Below, one piece after another: positions 9,297-18,767 of a stretch of 64,000 nucleotides of DNA. How positions within the stretch are numbered: the stretch's first letter is position 1; each line of letters starts with the position of its first letter. The position numbers were made by a program, and so were the translations under genes. The DNA is from Deltaproteobacteria bacterium (lineage in GTDB: Bacteria; Bdellovibrionota; Bdellovibrionia; Bdellovibrionales; Bdellovibrionaceae). The notes beneath the pieces were generated by a model. That model did not search any database. It worked only from the letters and a program-made list of their open reading frames with translations, and was not told where the DNA came from. The stretch is from contig JAFLCC010000005.1 of assembly GCA_017302835.1 (NCBI GenBank), forward strand, positions 62,001 through 126,000. The letters run 5' to 3'.

Positions 9297-10178
9297 ATGT
9301 ACGAGGTTTTAACATATTCCTTGCTTGCAAATTTGACTTTTTCCTTTGGGAGTTTTTATTTTACAGTTTATTCAAAAAAAATAAGTGTCTTATGGATGAA
9401 TGCATTTAAGGCTTCTGTTTCTTTTTTGTTCATCACCTTGTTGTTAATTTTAAATCAACATGTTTTTACAGCCAGTTTAGTTGAAAAGACCTATCTACTG
9501 GTAAGTGGTTTTGTCGGTCTTTGTATCGGAGATTTATTTTTATTAGAGGGGATGAAAACTCTTGGGAGCTCTCGAGTGATCATGATGTTTGGCTTGTCGC
9601 CATTTTTTACGGGAATTGGGTCCTATTTTTTATTTAATTCTGTTCTTCCATTAAAAATTATCTTTGGCGTGTGTTTTATGGTTTTGTGTTTTTATTTGCT
9701 ATCCTTAGAAAGGTACAAAGCCTCTGGGCATTGGCATTTAAAGGGAATTTTGATGGGCTTAACAGGGGTTCTTTTGGATGATATGGGACAGCTTCTTACC
9801 AAAGAGTCTTTTAATGAAAATCTTAAATTGAACTCTTTGGAGGCTAATTTTTTTAGAGCTTGTGGAGCCATTTCTGGTTTTATTATCATTCATTTCGTCT
9901 ATCGAAAGATAAATTTAAAAAAAGAATTTTTTAAAATGAAATCTAAAGATAAGAGTCTTGTTGTTTTAGCCAGTTTTTTTGGGGCTTTTTTATCTCTTTA
10001 TTTTTATCTTAAATCCGTTAGTTTGGGACATCTGAGTGTCGTTTCCTCAATGGCAGGAACGGGTCCTCTTTTCGCAGAAATATTTGAAAGTGTCAGGACC
10101 AAAAAAGCGCCCCACCCTTTATGGTGGGCGGCTTTTATGTGTTTTCTCTTTGCCCTGTACCTATTTGCTATGACCTAG
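9297..10178 (+). CDS. EamA/DMT-superfamily permease
   Basis: The 293-residue protein is almost entirely hydrophobic with about ten predicted membrane segments in two five-helix halves, the arrangement of drug/metabolite transporter (DMT) proteins. A short hydrophilic loop (about residues 138-150) separates the halves. The ATG directly follows the TAA stop of the macB-like gene with no gap, so it is very likely translated from the same mRNA. DMT members export or exchange metabolites such as amino acids and nucleotide sugars; nothing identifies the substrate. A second, unrelated DMT gene is at 24369. Confidence 0.8.
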   Translation: MYEVLTYSLLANLTFSFGSFYFTVYSKKISVLWMNAFKASVSFLFITLLLILNQHVFTASLVEKTYLLVSGFVGLCIGDLFLLEGMKTLGSSRVIMMFGLSPFFTGIGSYFLFNSVLPLKIIFGVCFMVLCFYLLSLERYKASGHWHLKGILMGLTGVLLDDMGQLLTKESFNENLKLNSLEANFFRACGAISGFIIIHFVYRKINLKKEFFKMKSKDKSLVVLASFFGAFLSLYFYLKSVSLGHLSVVSSMAGTGPLFAEIFESVRTKKAPHPLWWAAFMCFLFALYLFAMT

Positions 10179-10237
10179 CCCCCGCAGGCCACGCTTTTTA
10201 ATTTGCATTTTACAACGATCTTAGCTTAAGTTTGCCT

Positions 10238-10996
10238 ATGCTAACTGATAGACAATTTTCCGTTTTCGAATCGTTTACTAAAGCCTTTGCCTGTCTTTTT
10301 GATGGGCGAATCATTTTGAGAATCCTGCTTCCATTTATTATCGCAGGTATTATTTGTTTGATCCTATTATTTGCTACCTGGGGGCCTGGGATTGAGCTTT
10401 TCGAGTCCTTGCTACAAAGCCTTGGCTGGCTGAGTGTCGCACTTCTGAAGCTGCAGGAATGGATGGGAATGGCTCTAGTTGGCTTTTTGGCAGGTTTAAT
10501 TTTTCTATTTCTGGTTTTTATTTTCTTTTACTTTGTGATTTTAATTTTAACCTCATTAATTTTAGTACCTTTATTATTACCTGTAATAGAAGAAAAGTAT
10601 TACCATCATTTAAAAAAAAGCCCCCTTCAAAAATCCGTCAACAAAATGATTTTTATGGCCAGTATTATTAATACGATTAAATTTTCATTTATTTATTTGT
10701 TTTGGCTTTTAGTTTCTTTGCCTTTTTTTCTTTTACCAGGGGCTCAATTATTGATTTCCTTCTTTTTAAACTCTTATTTGGTCAAGTCATTGTTCCCGAT
10801 GGATGTTTTTATGGATTACGTTTCTAGGGAAGAATTTCTGCAGATCAAAGAAAAATACAATTCTGAATTTTGGCAGCTTTCATTTTTAAATAATAGTCTG
10901 TTGTATATTCCAATTTTAAATTTGATAGCACCAGTTGTTATGGCGCTATCTTTTTCAATTTATTGTTTGGGACTAGTTTCTCATCTAAGAAAGTAA
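10238..10996 (+). CDS. EI24/CysZ-like integral membrane protein
   Basis: The 252-residue protein opens with a cytoplasmic FESFTKAFACLFDGRI segment and has about four to five long hydrophobic stretches, the pattern of the EI24 (CysZ-like) family. In enterobacteria CysZ is a sulfate permease, but most EI24 members are uncharacterised and no cysteine-biosynthesis gene is nearby. I prefer ATG 10238 over an in-frame TTG six bases earlier; neither has a strong ribosome site. The stop codon abuts the stop codon of the convergent PepSY gene. Family confidence is moderate; function is unknown. Confidence 0.65.
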   Translation: MLTDRQFSVFESFTKAFACLFDGRIILRILLPFIIAGIICLILLFATWGPGIELFESLLQSLGWLSVALLKLQEWMGMALVGFLAGLIFLFLVFIFFYFVILILTSLILVPLLLPVIEEKYYHHLKKSPLQKSVNKMIFMASIINTIKFSFIYLFWLLVSLPFFLLPGAQLLISFFLNSYLVKSLFPMDVFMDYVSREEFLQIKEKYNSEFWQLSFLNNSLLYIPILNLIAPVVMALSFSIYCLGLVSHLRK

Positions 10997-11251
10997 TTAT
11001 TTAGCTTTTGAAACACTGCCATCAACTGGATTGAAATAAATTTCGACTTTTTTTCCATCTTTGTCTGTTCCATAAATTTCATAACAACTTCCTGGTTGTT
11101 TGAATTTTGAAATTTTATAACCTTGATCAGTTACCATTTTCTTAAATGCCTCTTCAGTCATCCATTTTTCTTTAGGTTGGTCAGTGCAGGTTTTTTTAGC
11201 AAATGAAAAAGACGATAGCATCAATGTGGCTATCAAAATAATATGGTTCAT
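10997..11251 (-). CDS. Small exported PepSY-domain protein
   Basis: The 84-residue product has a signal peptide (about residues 1-18, cleavage near SFA). The mature part, about 65 residues, matches a single PepSY-like domain: a helix EEAFKKMVTDQGYKISKFK, then strands CYEIYGTDKDGKKVEIYFNP ending DGSV. It contains two cysteines (C21 after the signal, and one in GSCYEIY) that could form a disulfide. PepSY domains are thought to modulate proteases or act as periplasmic sensors. An AGGAG box lies ahead of the ATG. The gene is convergent with the EI24 gene, with adjacent stop codons. Confidence 0.72.
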   Translation of the reverse strand: MNHIILIATLMLSSFSFAKKTCTDQPKEKWMTEEAFKKMVTDQGYKISKFKQPGSCYEIYGTDKDGKKVEIYFNPVDGSVSKAK

Positions 11252-11278
11252 ATTGGACTCCTTTGGTTGTTAGTTGTT

Positions 11279-12676
11279 TCAAAGCAAGACGCCCTTAAGG
11301 ACTAAACTAGCGACGGTAAAGTAAATAACCAGTCCTGTAACATCAACGATGGTGGCTACAGCTGGGGCTGAGGCGGTGGCGGGGTCAAGTTTTAATCTTT
11401 TAAGCAAGAAAGGTAGCATCGATCCACAGATAGAACCCCACATGACCACACCGATAATGCTGACGGCAACGGCAACGGCAACTTCGAGGTAGTGGGGGCC
11501 ATAATCTTTTAAGCGGTTAGGCCAGAAAAATATTCTTAAGGCCCCAATAAAACCAAGAAAAGAACCTAACAAAAAGCCAGTGATAATTTCCCGACGCAAG
11601 ACCCGGAACCAGTCTTTGAGACGGACTTCCCCAAGAGCAATGGCTCGGATGATCAAGGTTGTCGCTTGGGATCCGGAGTTCCCACCGCTGGAAATAATTA
11701 AGGGTATGAATAACGCCAATACCACTGCCTTTTCAATTTCAGTTTGAAAAAAGCCCATAGCGGAAGCCGTGAACATTTCACCCACAAAAAGAACGGCTAA
11801 CCAACCAGCTCTTTTTCTGATTAACTGAGTTAAAGAAATTTTTAAGTAGGGAGCATCCAGGCTTTCCACACCTCCCAATTTTTGAATATCTTCCGTGGCT
11901 TCTTCTTGGATGGCGGTGGCAATATCATCGAAGGTTACGATACCTTGCATTTTCCCTTCATCATCAATAACAGGCAGGGCCATCAAGTTTTGCTGAGAAA
12001 AAATTCGACCAATTTGTTCTTGGTCTAAGTTTACAGGAATACGGATCACATCGTCTTTCATGATATCGCGAACAAGTTTATTAGGGTTGGCGGCAAAGAG
12101 TTCGCGAAAAGAAACAACTCCTAGTAAGACTTGGCTATTATCTAAAACATAGGCGTAGTAGATAGTTTCTATTTGTGTTTTTGCCTGGATTCTTAAATAG
12201 CTGATAGCCTCATCTACAGTCATTTCTGGACGTAAACGGGCATAGCGGGAGCTCATCAATCCCCCGGCATTATCATCGGAGTAAGCAAGAAGGGCAGTCA
12301 CTTCACGCCGAGTTTGCGGATCTAACAAAGAAAGAATCTCATCACGGCATTCAACTCCAAGTTCTTGAATCACATCGGCGGCATCATCCGGAGCTAGTAA
12401 TCGGATCCACGATCTTTTTTCAAGGCTTCCCACTTCGGCAACTAACTCGGCCTGATCGTGAGTATTCAAACTTAGGAATAACTCTTCAGCCTCGGTTCGG
12501 GGAAGGGAACTAAATTTTTCTTTTCTTTCTGTGGTTGAAAGCGCTGGCCAAGTGGAAGCTAAATTAATAAGTTGATTTTCAATACTTTCTTCAATGATGT
12601 GGATATTTTCTTCTTGATTCTCAGAAGAGTTATTTTTTTCCGAAAGAGTTTCTAAATCTTTTTTTTCATTGGCCAT
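11279..12676 (-). CDS. mgtE: Magnesium transporter MgtE
   Basis: This 465-residue protein has the full MgtE layout. After an acidic leader (1-40) an alpha-helical N domain covers about 45-150 (WIRLLAPDDAADVIQELG). Two CBS domains follow (about 155-275), with VIDDEGKMQGIVTFDDIATAIQEE in the second, and then a helix leading to five membrane segments (about 300-465). The pore signature SSGGNSGSQATTLIIRA is present, as is a strongly conserved C-terminal DPATASAPAVATIVDVTG. MgtE is a Mg2+ channel in the inner membrane whose cytoplasmic N and CBS domains close it when cytoplasmic Mg2+ is high. The short upstream region (12677-12780) is too small and unstructured for me to call an Mg2+ riboswitch. 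Confidence 0.94.
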   Translation of the reverse strand: MANEKKDLETLSEKNNSSENQEENIHIIEESIENQLINLASTWPALSTTERKEKFSSLPRTEAEELFLSLNTHDQAELVAEVGSLEKRSWIRLLAPDDAADVIQELGVECRDEILSLLDPQTRREVTALLAYSDDNAGGLMSSRYARLRPEMTVDEAISYLRIQAKTQIETIYYAYVLDNSQVLLGVVSFRELFAANPNKLVRDIMKDDVIRIPVNLDQEQIGRIFSQQNLMALPVIDDEGKMQGIVTFDDIATAIQEEATEDIQKLGGVESLDAPYLKISLTQLIRKRAGWLAVLFVGEMFTASAMGFFQTEIEKAVVLALFIPLIISSGGNSGSQATTLIIRAIALGEVRLKDWFRVLRREIITGFLLGSFLGFIGALRIFFWPNRLKDYGPHYLEVAVAVAVSIIGVVMWGSICGSMLPFLLKRLKLDPATASAPAVATIVDVTGLVIYFTVASLVLKGVLL

Positions 12677-12780
12677 AGAGGAAGAGATATTGTTTCTAAG
12701 AGAGGATTTTGTCAGCAGTTAATTACAGAGCCAATTTATCAGCCCTGATGTGTCATAATTCAGACAAAGGCCAATAGGGA

Positions 12781-14610
12781 TTATAATGTTTCATTGTGAA
12801 AGAGTTCAATGATTTCCAGAGTGGGACCGATTTTTTTAATTTCCCCTTTGTCTAGCCAAATCACACGGTCGCATTTTTCTAAGGTAGAAAGTCGGTGGGC
12901 AATGATAATTTGTGTTCTGTTTTTAAAAAATTCTTGGGTGGCTTTGACCATGATTTCTTCAGATTGGGGATCCACAGAGCTGGTGGCTTCATCTAGAATG
13001 ATAATTGGCGAGTTTTGTATCAGAGTTCTTGCCAAACATAATAATTGTCTTTCGCCGAGCGATAGGTTTTTCCCCTTTTCATCAATATGCAGATTTAAAA
13101 TCTCAAGCTCAGTCTCCCTAGCCACAAAACCTACTTGCAATAGGGAAGTCATCAGAGAGGCCTCTGTTTGGAGTTTTAAGGGGTCTAGGTTGTCGCGAAG
13201 GGTTCCTTGGAACAGAACTGGCTCCTGAGAGATATAAGCAAAATGACGGCGATAAAAATTAATATCGATGTCTTTTATTGGTAGTTTGTCGTTTAATTGA
13301 ATATACCCCTTTTCGATGGGGTAAAAGCCAAAAAGAGCTTGGATGAGGCTAGTTTTCCCCGAGCCTGTTCGTCCGATAATTCCAATTTTTTCCCCTTCAT
13401 CAATTTCAAAGTGGAGACCTTTTAGAACCCAAGGTAAGTCGGGATCATACCGAAACCAAAGATTCTCTACTTTGATCTTTACTCTAGGAAAAAGGGGGGG
13501 GGAGCTTTTTAGAGTTGAGATAAAATCAGAACGAGTGATTGAAGACGTTAATTCGCTTATTTTAGCTTCACTTTGTCCCTTTTCAATGGGCTTGTGTAGG
13601 AAATTATCTAACCTTTCCACTCCAATCATGCCTTCTTCCAATTGGGCCAGCCACTCAAAAAACATTTGGATGGTATTTCCAGAATAGACAACCAATCCAA
13701 AAGCAACGCCAATGGATCCCATAGAAATCATTCCATATTGTAAGAGGAAATAAGAGATAAGACCGACCAGAAAAAGCATTAAACTCGTTAGGCTATTCAT
13801 TTGAAATGAAAATTTAAAGATCTCTTTGTTGGTGGTTAACTTTTGATTGATAAAAAAAGAATCTAATTGATTAAAACGGGTTTTAAAAACCATTTCCTTG
13901 CCAAGAACCCGAACTGTACTGGCTCCCTGGGTTGTTTCGGCAAAATGGGCAATGGAAGGAGAGCGGTACCGTGATAACTTTCTTCTTTGCACTCTTAAGT
14001 TTTGAATATTTTTTTTATAAACCAAATAATTGAGAGCCATAATAAACAAAATAACTAAAATATAATATGGACTAGCAACAATAAGTAAAATCACAATAGT
14101 CAATAAATCGAAAATAATACTAATGAACTCTGCCAGGGGACCACCAAATAAGCGAAAAACGGTGCCATAGTCTGAAGAAAATCGGGTGATAATTTTACCT
14201 GTTGGATTTTGGTCAAAGAACCTCATTGGATAACGTGAGGTTCTTAAGGAAACACGGTCATAAATAGAAGACACCGCATAGGCAGAATAGCGGGAGAATA
14301 AAATTCTAAAGTACGCCGTCAACGCAAAACCAAGAATTCCCATTAAAAAGAGGATGCCAATAATTTGATCTGAACTGAGGTTGCTTAAGATCGTCGTTTT
14401 TGAGCTGCAATAAATAGGATCTTGGCACAACTTATCTACCCATAGGCCAATAAGGTTTGACTGAGCTAGAATAAGAATACGGGCAATAAAACCTAAAAGG
14501 GTGATAAAAAATATTTTGTTTCGGAAAGGCAAGTAGGCCAAATAGAGGGTTTTAAAAACATTTGAAGAATAAGATTCAATATAGTTTTCGTTATCAATTT
14601 TACTGTTCAT
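12781..14610 (-). CDS. ABC half-transporter, ABCC NBD2-like
   Basis: The 609-residue protein has a six-helix exporter domain (about 25-330) and a C-terminal ATPase. The ATPase has Walker A GRTGSGKTSL, a YISQEPVLFQGTLRDNLDP Q-loop region, signature LSLGERQ, a canonical Walker B with catalytic Glu (IIILDEATSSVD), and a His switch in IIAHRLST. Signature LS-GERQLLCLAR and the NLDP element resemble the second nucleotide-binding domain of eukaryotic ABCC/MRP proteins. Its ATG lies inside the end of the upstream partner gene (4-bp overlap), so the two are translated together and probably form a heterodimer. Export direction is inferred from the type IV exporter fold; substrate is unknown. Confidence 0.88.
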   Translation of the reverse strand: MNSKIDNENYIESYSSNVFKTLYLAYLPFRNKIFFITLLGFIARILILAQSNLIGLWVDKLCQDPIYCSSKTTILSNLSSDQIIGILFLMGILGFALTAYFRILFSRYSAYAVSSIYDRVSLRTSRYPMRFFDQNPTGKIITRFSSDYGTVFRLFGGPLAEFISIIFDLLTIVILLIVASPYYILVILFIMALNYLVYKKNIQNLRVQRRKLSRYRSPSIAHFAETTQGASTVRVLGKEMVFKTRFNQLDSFFINQKLTTNKEIFKFSFQMNSLTSLMLFLVGLISYFLLQYGMISMGSIGVAFGLVVYSGNTIQMFFEWLAQLEEGMIGVERLDNFLHKPIEKGQSEAKISELTSSITRSDFISTLKSSPPLFPRVKIKVENLWFRYDPDLPWVLKGLHFEIDEGEKIGIIGRTGSGKTSLIQALFGFYPIEKGYIQLNDKLPIKDIDINFYRRHFAYISQEPVLFQGTLRDNLDPLKLQTEASLMTSLLQVGFVARETELEILNLHIDEKGKNLSLGERQLLCLARTLIQNSPIIILDEATSSVDPQSEEIMVKATQEFFKNRTQIIIAHRLSTLEKCDRVIWLDKGEIKKIGPTLEIIELFHNETL

Positions 14611-16400
14611 ACGGTTAAAAAAGGATTGGTGTTATGTGTGAGTTGCAGGGTAAAACTTCTAAAATCGGGATCTTTATTTGTTAATTCGTCATAGGTTCCT
14701 TCATTGGTAATGGCTCCATTTTTTAAAAAAACAATTCTATCTGCAAAGGGCAGCAGGCTGAGGCGGTGGCTTGTCATGATGATAGTTTTATTTTTCCAGT
14801 CTGTTAAAAGGAGATTATTTATTAATTTATTTTCTGTTTCCACGTCGATAGCGCTGAAAGAGTCATCTAATAGCAAAATATCTGAATTAAAAAAATCAGC
14901 TCTGGCAATATTGATTCGTTGACGTTGACCTCCGGAAAGATTGACCCCTCGTTCGCCCAGTTCATTGTCCAGACCCTGTTCGAGATTTGAAAAATCATTT
15001 TTGAATTCACTTCGTGCTAAGGAGTTCCTGATTTGTTGATCTTGATTTTTGTTGGCATCATATTCTAAATGGACGTTGTCACGCAAAGTTGTCGAGACAA
15101 TAAATCCTTCTTGAGGAACGAAGGCAAAAAGGCTTTTCCAAAGGTGTGGCTTTTTATCCGAATAAATTCGATAGGAATCCCAATGGCAATTGGTTTCTCC
15201 AAGCAAGGAATATAACAAAAGAGTTTTTCCACTGCCAACTTCGCCAACGATAATCACTAATTCGCCTTTTTTGGCATGGAAAGAATTTACAGAGAGGATG
15301 GAATTGTCATTAATTTCGAGAGTTAAATTTTTAATTTCTAAGATGTTGGCAGATTCCTTATTTAAAACTTCAGGAAACTTCGAATGAAATTTATTTTCTA
15401 AATTTAAAAAGTTTTCAATTCGTTTGATACTTGTGGCCGAGTCAAAGGCAAAGGTAAAAAACCAAGGCATTTGTCTGAAGGGACGAGTCAGAAAGACCCC
15501 TAATATCCACAAAAGAGCAAAAATTTCCCCTGGGGACATGGTTTTTTTATAATAAAAAACCATAACTCCAAGGGTTCCAACGTTCAGGAGAAAAGTAAAA
15601 GTTGTAGAAATGGAGTTCATCATTTGACCGTTCGTAACCATTTTCACACGGTTCTCGGTTTCGTCTTTTCTTTTTTTTATTATTTTAAATTCAAAAATTT
15701 CGGTCCAGCCAAGAATTCGCAGGGTTCGAATATTTTGAATCCATTCGTTAACAAGGCCAAGGCGTTCAGCAGCCAGATTCTTAAATAAATAAAAAAACTT
15801 AGACTGTCGGAAAGCTAAAAGAGTATTAATTACAGAAACCAGAATGATCATTAAAACTGTTAAAAAAACCGGGGTTTCAAAGAAATAAACCAAAACAAAG
15901 GGAGTAATTAATAAAGGAAAAAAGGTAGAGGCGCCAGAAGGCATAGTTTGGTCTAGATAAACCGTCGAGCTGGGGATGTCCGTAGCATACAATGAAACGA
16001 TTTCCCCCAAAGGCTTTTGAGTCATTGTGTCCAGTTTTAATGACATCATCTGATTGTATATTTTTTTGGCCAGTTTTTTCTGCATGATCAGAGATTCTTT
16101 AACTCCCGTATACTGACTGAGTTGATTAAAACCTTGGGCTAAAAGGAGACATATCGATGCTGCAAAAATTGAATATAAAGGAGAAACTCCTGAAAAAATA
16201 AGAGGAAGAGTCGACTTTTTGTAAAGCACAAGGTCAATAAATGATTTCTGAAAATAGGGAGAAAGAATCCCAAAACAAGAGCTCACTAAGGAAAAACCAA
16301 GGATCAAAAATCTTTTGTCCAAGCGACTAAATAATATATATTTCGTTAGGTACACTTTTGTTTTTTTTTTAGCACTATTGTCGGTCACGATGTTTTTCAT
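14607..16400 (-). CDS. ABC half-transporter, ABCC NBD1-like (degenerate site)
   Basis: The 597-residue partner has a six-helix exporter domain (about 30-320) and an ATPase with Walker A GEVGSGKT (386-393), signature LSGGQRQR (488 onward) and Walker B ILLLDDSFSAID. The residue after the Walker B Asp512 is Asp513 instead of the catalytic Glu. GEVGSGK, the LDD change and SAID are exactly the marks of the first nucleotide-binding domain of ABCC/MRP proteins, where one ATP site is catalytically weak. The gene precedes the NBD2-like half and overlaps it by 4 bp, so the pair reproduces the domain order of a full ABCC transporter in two polypeptides. The His switch is present (MTSHRLSL). Confidence 0.88.
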   Translation of the reverse strand: MKNIVTDNSAKKKTKVYLTKYILFSRLDKRFLILGFSLVSSCFGILSPYFQKSFIDLVLYKKSTLPLIFSGVSPLYSIFAASICLLLAQGFNQLSQYTGVKESLIMQKKLAKKIYNQMMSLKLDTMTQKPLGEIVSLYATDIPSSTVYLDQTMPSGASTFFPLLITPFVLVYFFETPVFLTVLMIILVSVINTLLAFRQSKFFYLFKNLAAERLGLVNEWIQNIRTLRILGWTEIFEFKIIKKRKDETENRVKMVTNGQMMNSISTTFTFLLNVGTLGVMVFYYKKTMSPGEIFALLWILGVFLTRPFRQMPWFFTFAFDSATSIKRIENFLNLENKFHSKFPEVLNKESANILEIKNLTLEINDNSILSVNSFHAKKGELVIIVGEVGSGKTLLLYSLLGETNCHWDSYRIYSDKKPHLWKSLFAFVPQEGFIVSTTLRDNVHLEYDANKNQDQQIRNSLARSEFKNDFSNLEQGLDNELGERGVNLSGGQRQRINIARADFFNSDILLLDDSFSAIDVETENKLINNLLLTDWKNKTIIMTSHRLSLLPFADRIVFLKNGAITNEGTYDELTNKDPDFRSFTLQLTHNTNPFLTV

Positions 16401-16490
16401 TTTTAATCCAAAAGTCGATTAGAGCGTCCAGGTGTCAAAGAAGGCTTTTAAAAGTGTACTATTTAAGAAATAATAGTACATAGAATAATT

Positions 16491-17975
16491 ATGAAAGCAA
16501 AAAATAAAATCCTGTCCAGACGCAGGTTTATGAAAGAGGCCGTAGGAACTTCAGTAAAAAGCATTTCCCTAGCAACGGTGGCTTCTGGCGCATTTACTGG
16601 CTGTGCTGCGTTGGATAGGTATTTTGAAATTGAAAAATATAAATTTGATAAAGAAGTATTGATATTTGGGGCCGGAATTGCCGGTTTGACCACAGCCTAT
16701 TATCTAAAAAAAAACAAAATACCCTATAGACTTTTTGAGGCGTCGTCTCGAACAGGGGGGCGAGTCATGACACAGCATACGAACGAAGAGGATGTTTATT
16801 TTGATTTAGGGGCCCTTGAGTTTGATGAATATGATAAAAATGTTTTAGATTTGTTGAAAGAGCTTAATTTAGAAACAGATGATAGGAATTCTAGTTCTTT
16901 TAAAAACTCCTTTGGTTTTATAAATCGTCAAATGGTATTTCCGTTTAAACAGTTACTCGACACAGAGGCGGGAGCTTTTAAATCTTGGAACAAAGAGCTT
17001 ATCCGGATCAAAAAAGCCACAGCGGATGATGAAAGTTATGAATGGTTATTGGATGAAAAGATAATGGCCTACGAAAGTCTCTTCCTTCGTGATATTTTTA
17101 GAGATTCCGCCTTGAATCAGCAATCCAAACTGTTATTAAAATCTTGGGCTGAGTTTTATTTTCAGAAATCAGAATCAGAGATCACTTTTTTAAATTGGTT
17201 AATGATGTTAGAGAAAGAGACCCTCCAAAATAAAAAGCTGAAAGTTAAAAATGGCATGGAAGAATTAACAATTCATCTGACTCAAAGGGTGGGAGGGGTG
17301 ATACCGAATTACAATTTGCAATTGCCAGCTAAATTAATAGAGATTCAGAGATCCAACGAGAACTGGCTTTGCCAAATACAAACCAAAGAGGGAGTCAAAA
17401 GAATATCATCCCCCTATGTCGTAATGGCCTTGCCTTTTACAGAATTAAAAAAAGTGAAAGGCATTGAAAATATTTTTGTGAGCCAAGATTTTTTAAAATT
17501 AGCAAAAAATTGTGAGAATAAAAACACTTTATCTGCCGTCGCTCAGCTAAAAACAAAGGCTATCAAAAAACCAAAGCAATTATCACAGTTTGTTGTTATT
17601 GATAAACACACGTTTAAAATTAGACTTGAGGATAATTTTGCGATCTTTCATTTTAATACTGAAAATGAATTTAATTGGTTTTTAAATGAGAAAAATTTAG
17701 CCTTTAATTTTTTTAACTCTAAGGATTTTAATTTTATGAGTTCGATAGACTGGAGTAAAATCACCTATATTAATGGATCCCAGTTATCGTTTAAACAAAA
17801 AGAAGCTATTCTTTTGAAAAAAAGCCTAAACGCCGATTGGTCAAAAAGCAGTTTGCAATTAGCTGGAGACTATGTCATTTCCCCATTTTCGTCGAATCTT
17901 AATGACACCATTCAGTCTGCCATTAACGCTGTTGAGAACATTAAATTAAATTATTTCGAAAAGTTTTCAGTATAA
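16491..17975 (+). CDS. Tat-exported FAD-dependent amine oxidase-like protein
   Basis: The 494-residue protein begins with a twin-arginine signal (SRRRFMK at residues 9-15) whose hydrophobic stretch ends in FTGCAA, so it may be a Tat-dependent lipoprotein anchored at Cys38. A Rossmann FAD-binding motif follows (LIFGAGIAGLTTAYYL, with the Glu of LFEASSRTGGRV binding the ribose), and a C-terminal FAD block LAGDYVISPFSSNLNDTIQSA closes the fold as in flavin monoamine oxidases and protoporphyrinogen-type oxidases. The reaction is probably oxidation of an amine or polyene by O2 or another acceptor in the periplasm, but the substrate is unknown. The tatA gene at 21888 fits with Tat export. folE follows after 9 bp. 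Confidence 0.8.
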   Translation: MKAKNKILSRRRFMKEAVGTSVKSISLATVASGAFTGCAALDRYFEIEKYKFDKEVLIFGAGIAGLTTAYYLKKNKIPYRLFEASSRTGGRVMTQHTNEEDVYFDLGALEFDEYDKNVLDLLKELNLETDDRNSSSFKNSFGFINRQMVFPFKQLLDTEAGAFKSWNKELIRIKKATADDESYEWLLDEKIMAYESLFLRDIFRDSALNQQSKLLLKSWAEFYFQKSESEITFLNWLMMLEKETLQNKKLKVKNGMEELTIHLTQRVGGVIPNYNLQLPAKLIEIQRSNENWLCQIQTKEGVKRISSPYVVMALPFTELKKVKGIENIFVSQDFLKLAKNCENKNTLSAVAQLKTKAIKKPKQLSQFVVIDKHTFKIRLEDNFAIFHFNTENEFNWFLNEKNLAFNFFNSKDFNFMSSIDWSKITYINGSQLSFKQKEAILLKKSLNADWSKSSLQLAGDYVISPFSSNLNDTIQSAINAVENIKLNYFEKFSV

Positions 17976-17984
17976 GAGGGAAAT

Positions 17985-18644
17985 ATGAAGAAAAATGAAT
18001 CTAAAACAGGAGGCTCTGAAGCCTTAGAAATATTAAAAAATGTGTTAGCTTCTCCACAAGTGCTGAACCACTTAAGTGATGAGGAGAAAATTCATAAAAT
18101 TCAAAAACATTTTTCAGAAATTTTACAAGTTTTAGGATTAGATTTAAGTGATGACAGTTTAAAAGAAACCCCCAAAAGGGTAGCCAAAATGTACGTTAAA
18201 GAGATTTTTAGTGGGCTCAACGCTAAGAACTTTCCCAAAATGACGACTATTGAAAATAAAATGAATTACAATCAAATGATTGCGGTTCAAAATATTGAAG
18301 TTCTTTCCTATTGCGAGCATCATTTTCAGACGATACAAGGTTCTGCAACCGTGGCCTATATTCCAGATAAAAAGGTCATTGGCCTGTCCAAAATAAATAG
18401 GATTGTTCAATTTTTTTCGCGAAGACCTCAAGTACAAGAACGATTAACAAAACAAATTGCTGATTGTCTGCAATATGTTTTGCAAACCCCACATGTGGGC
18501 GTCCATATCAATGCAAAACATTTTTGTGTGATCGCACGAGGAATTCAGGATGCCAATTCTTCAACGATCACCAATGATCTGCGTGGTGATTTCAAAAACC
18601 GTCCTGAAACCAGAAAAGAATTTCTACATTCATGCAGATCCTAA
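17985..18644 (+). CDS. folE: GTP cyclohydrolase I FolE
   Basis: This cytoplasmic enzyme converts GTP to 7,8-dihydroneopterin triphosphate, the first step of folate (and queuosine) synthesis. The 219-residue protein has the zinc ligands in YCEHHF and in KHFCVIARG, and the strongly conserved [20 protein letters not shown] substrate-binding segment; [11 protein letters not shown] closes the fold. The N-terminal 60 residues are a family-typical helical extension. A GAGGG box precedes the ATG, 9 bases after the amine oxidase gene, so the two are co-transcribed. Whether the periplasmic oxidase is linked to pterin metabolism is not evident. Confidence 0.94.
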   Translation: MKKNESKTGGSEALEILKNVLASPQVLNHLSDEEKIHKIQKHFSEILQVLGLDLSDDSLKETPKRVAKMYVKEIFSGLNAKNFPKMTTIENKMNYNQMIAVQNIEVLSYCEHHFQTIQGSATVAYIPDKKVIGLSKINRIVQFFSRRPQVQERLTKQIADCLQYVLQTPHVGVHINAKHFCVIARGIQDANSSTITNDLRGDFKNRPETRKEFLHSCRS

Positions 18645-18690
18645 ATTTTCTAAGAATTAATAGGAATGGCTTTAACATTTAGGATATTGA

Positions 18691-18726
18691 AAAAAAAAGA
18701 GCAGAAATAATTCTGCTCTTTTTTTT
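18691..18726. terminator. Bidirectional terminator between folE and 18768 gene
   Basis: AGAGCAGAA and TTCTGCTCT form a stem around the loop ATAA, with A-runs on the left and T-runs on the right that extend the pairing to 14 bp. It is symmetric, so it serves folE on the plus strand and the convergent small gene on the minus strand. Confidence 0.92.
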
Positions 18727-18767
18727 GTAATTGATTAAGATTACGGATTCTTATTAAATAAGAATGA

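Noticed and set aside
12677-12780. Mg2+ riboswitch ahead of mgtE
   Set aside because: Only about 100 bases are available and I find no M-box-like pairing.
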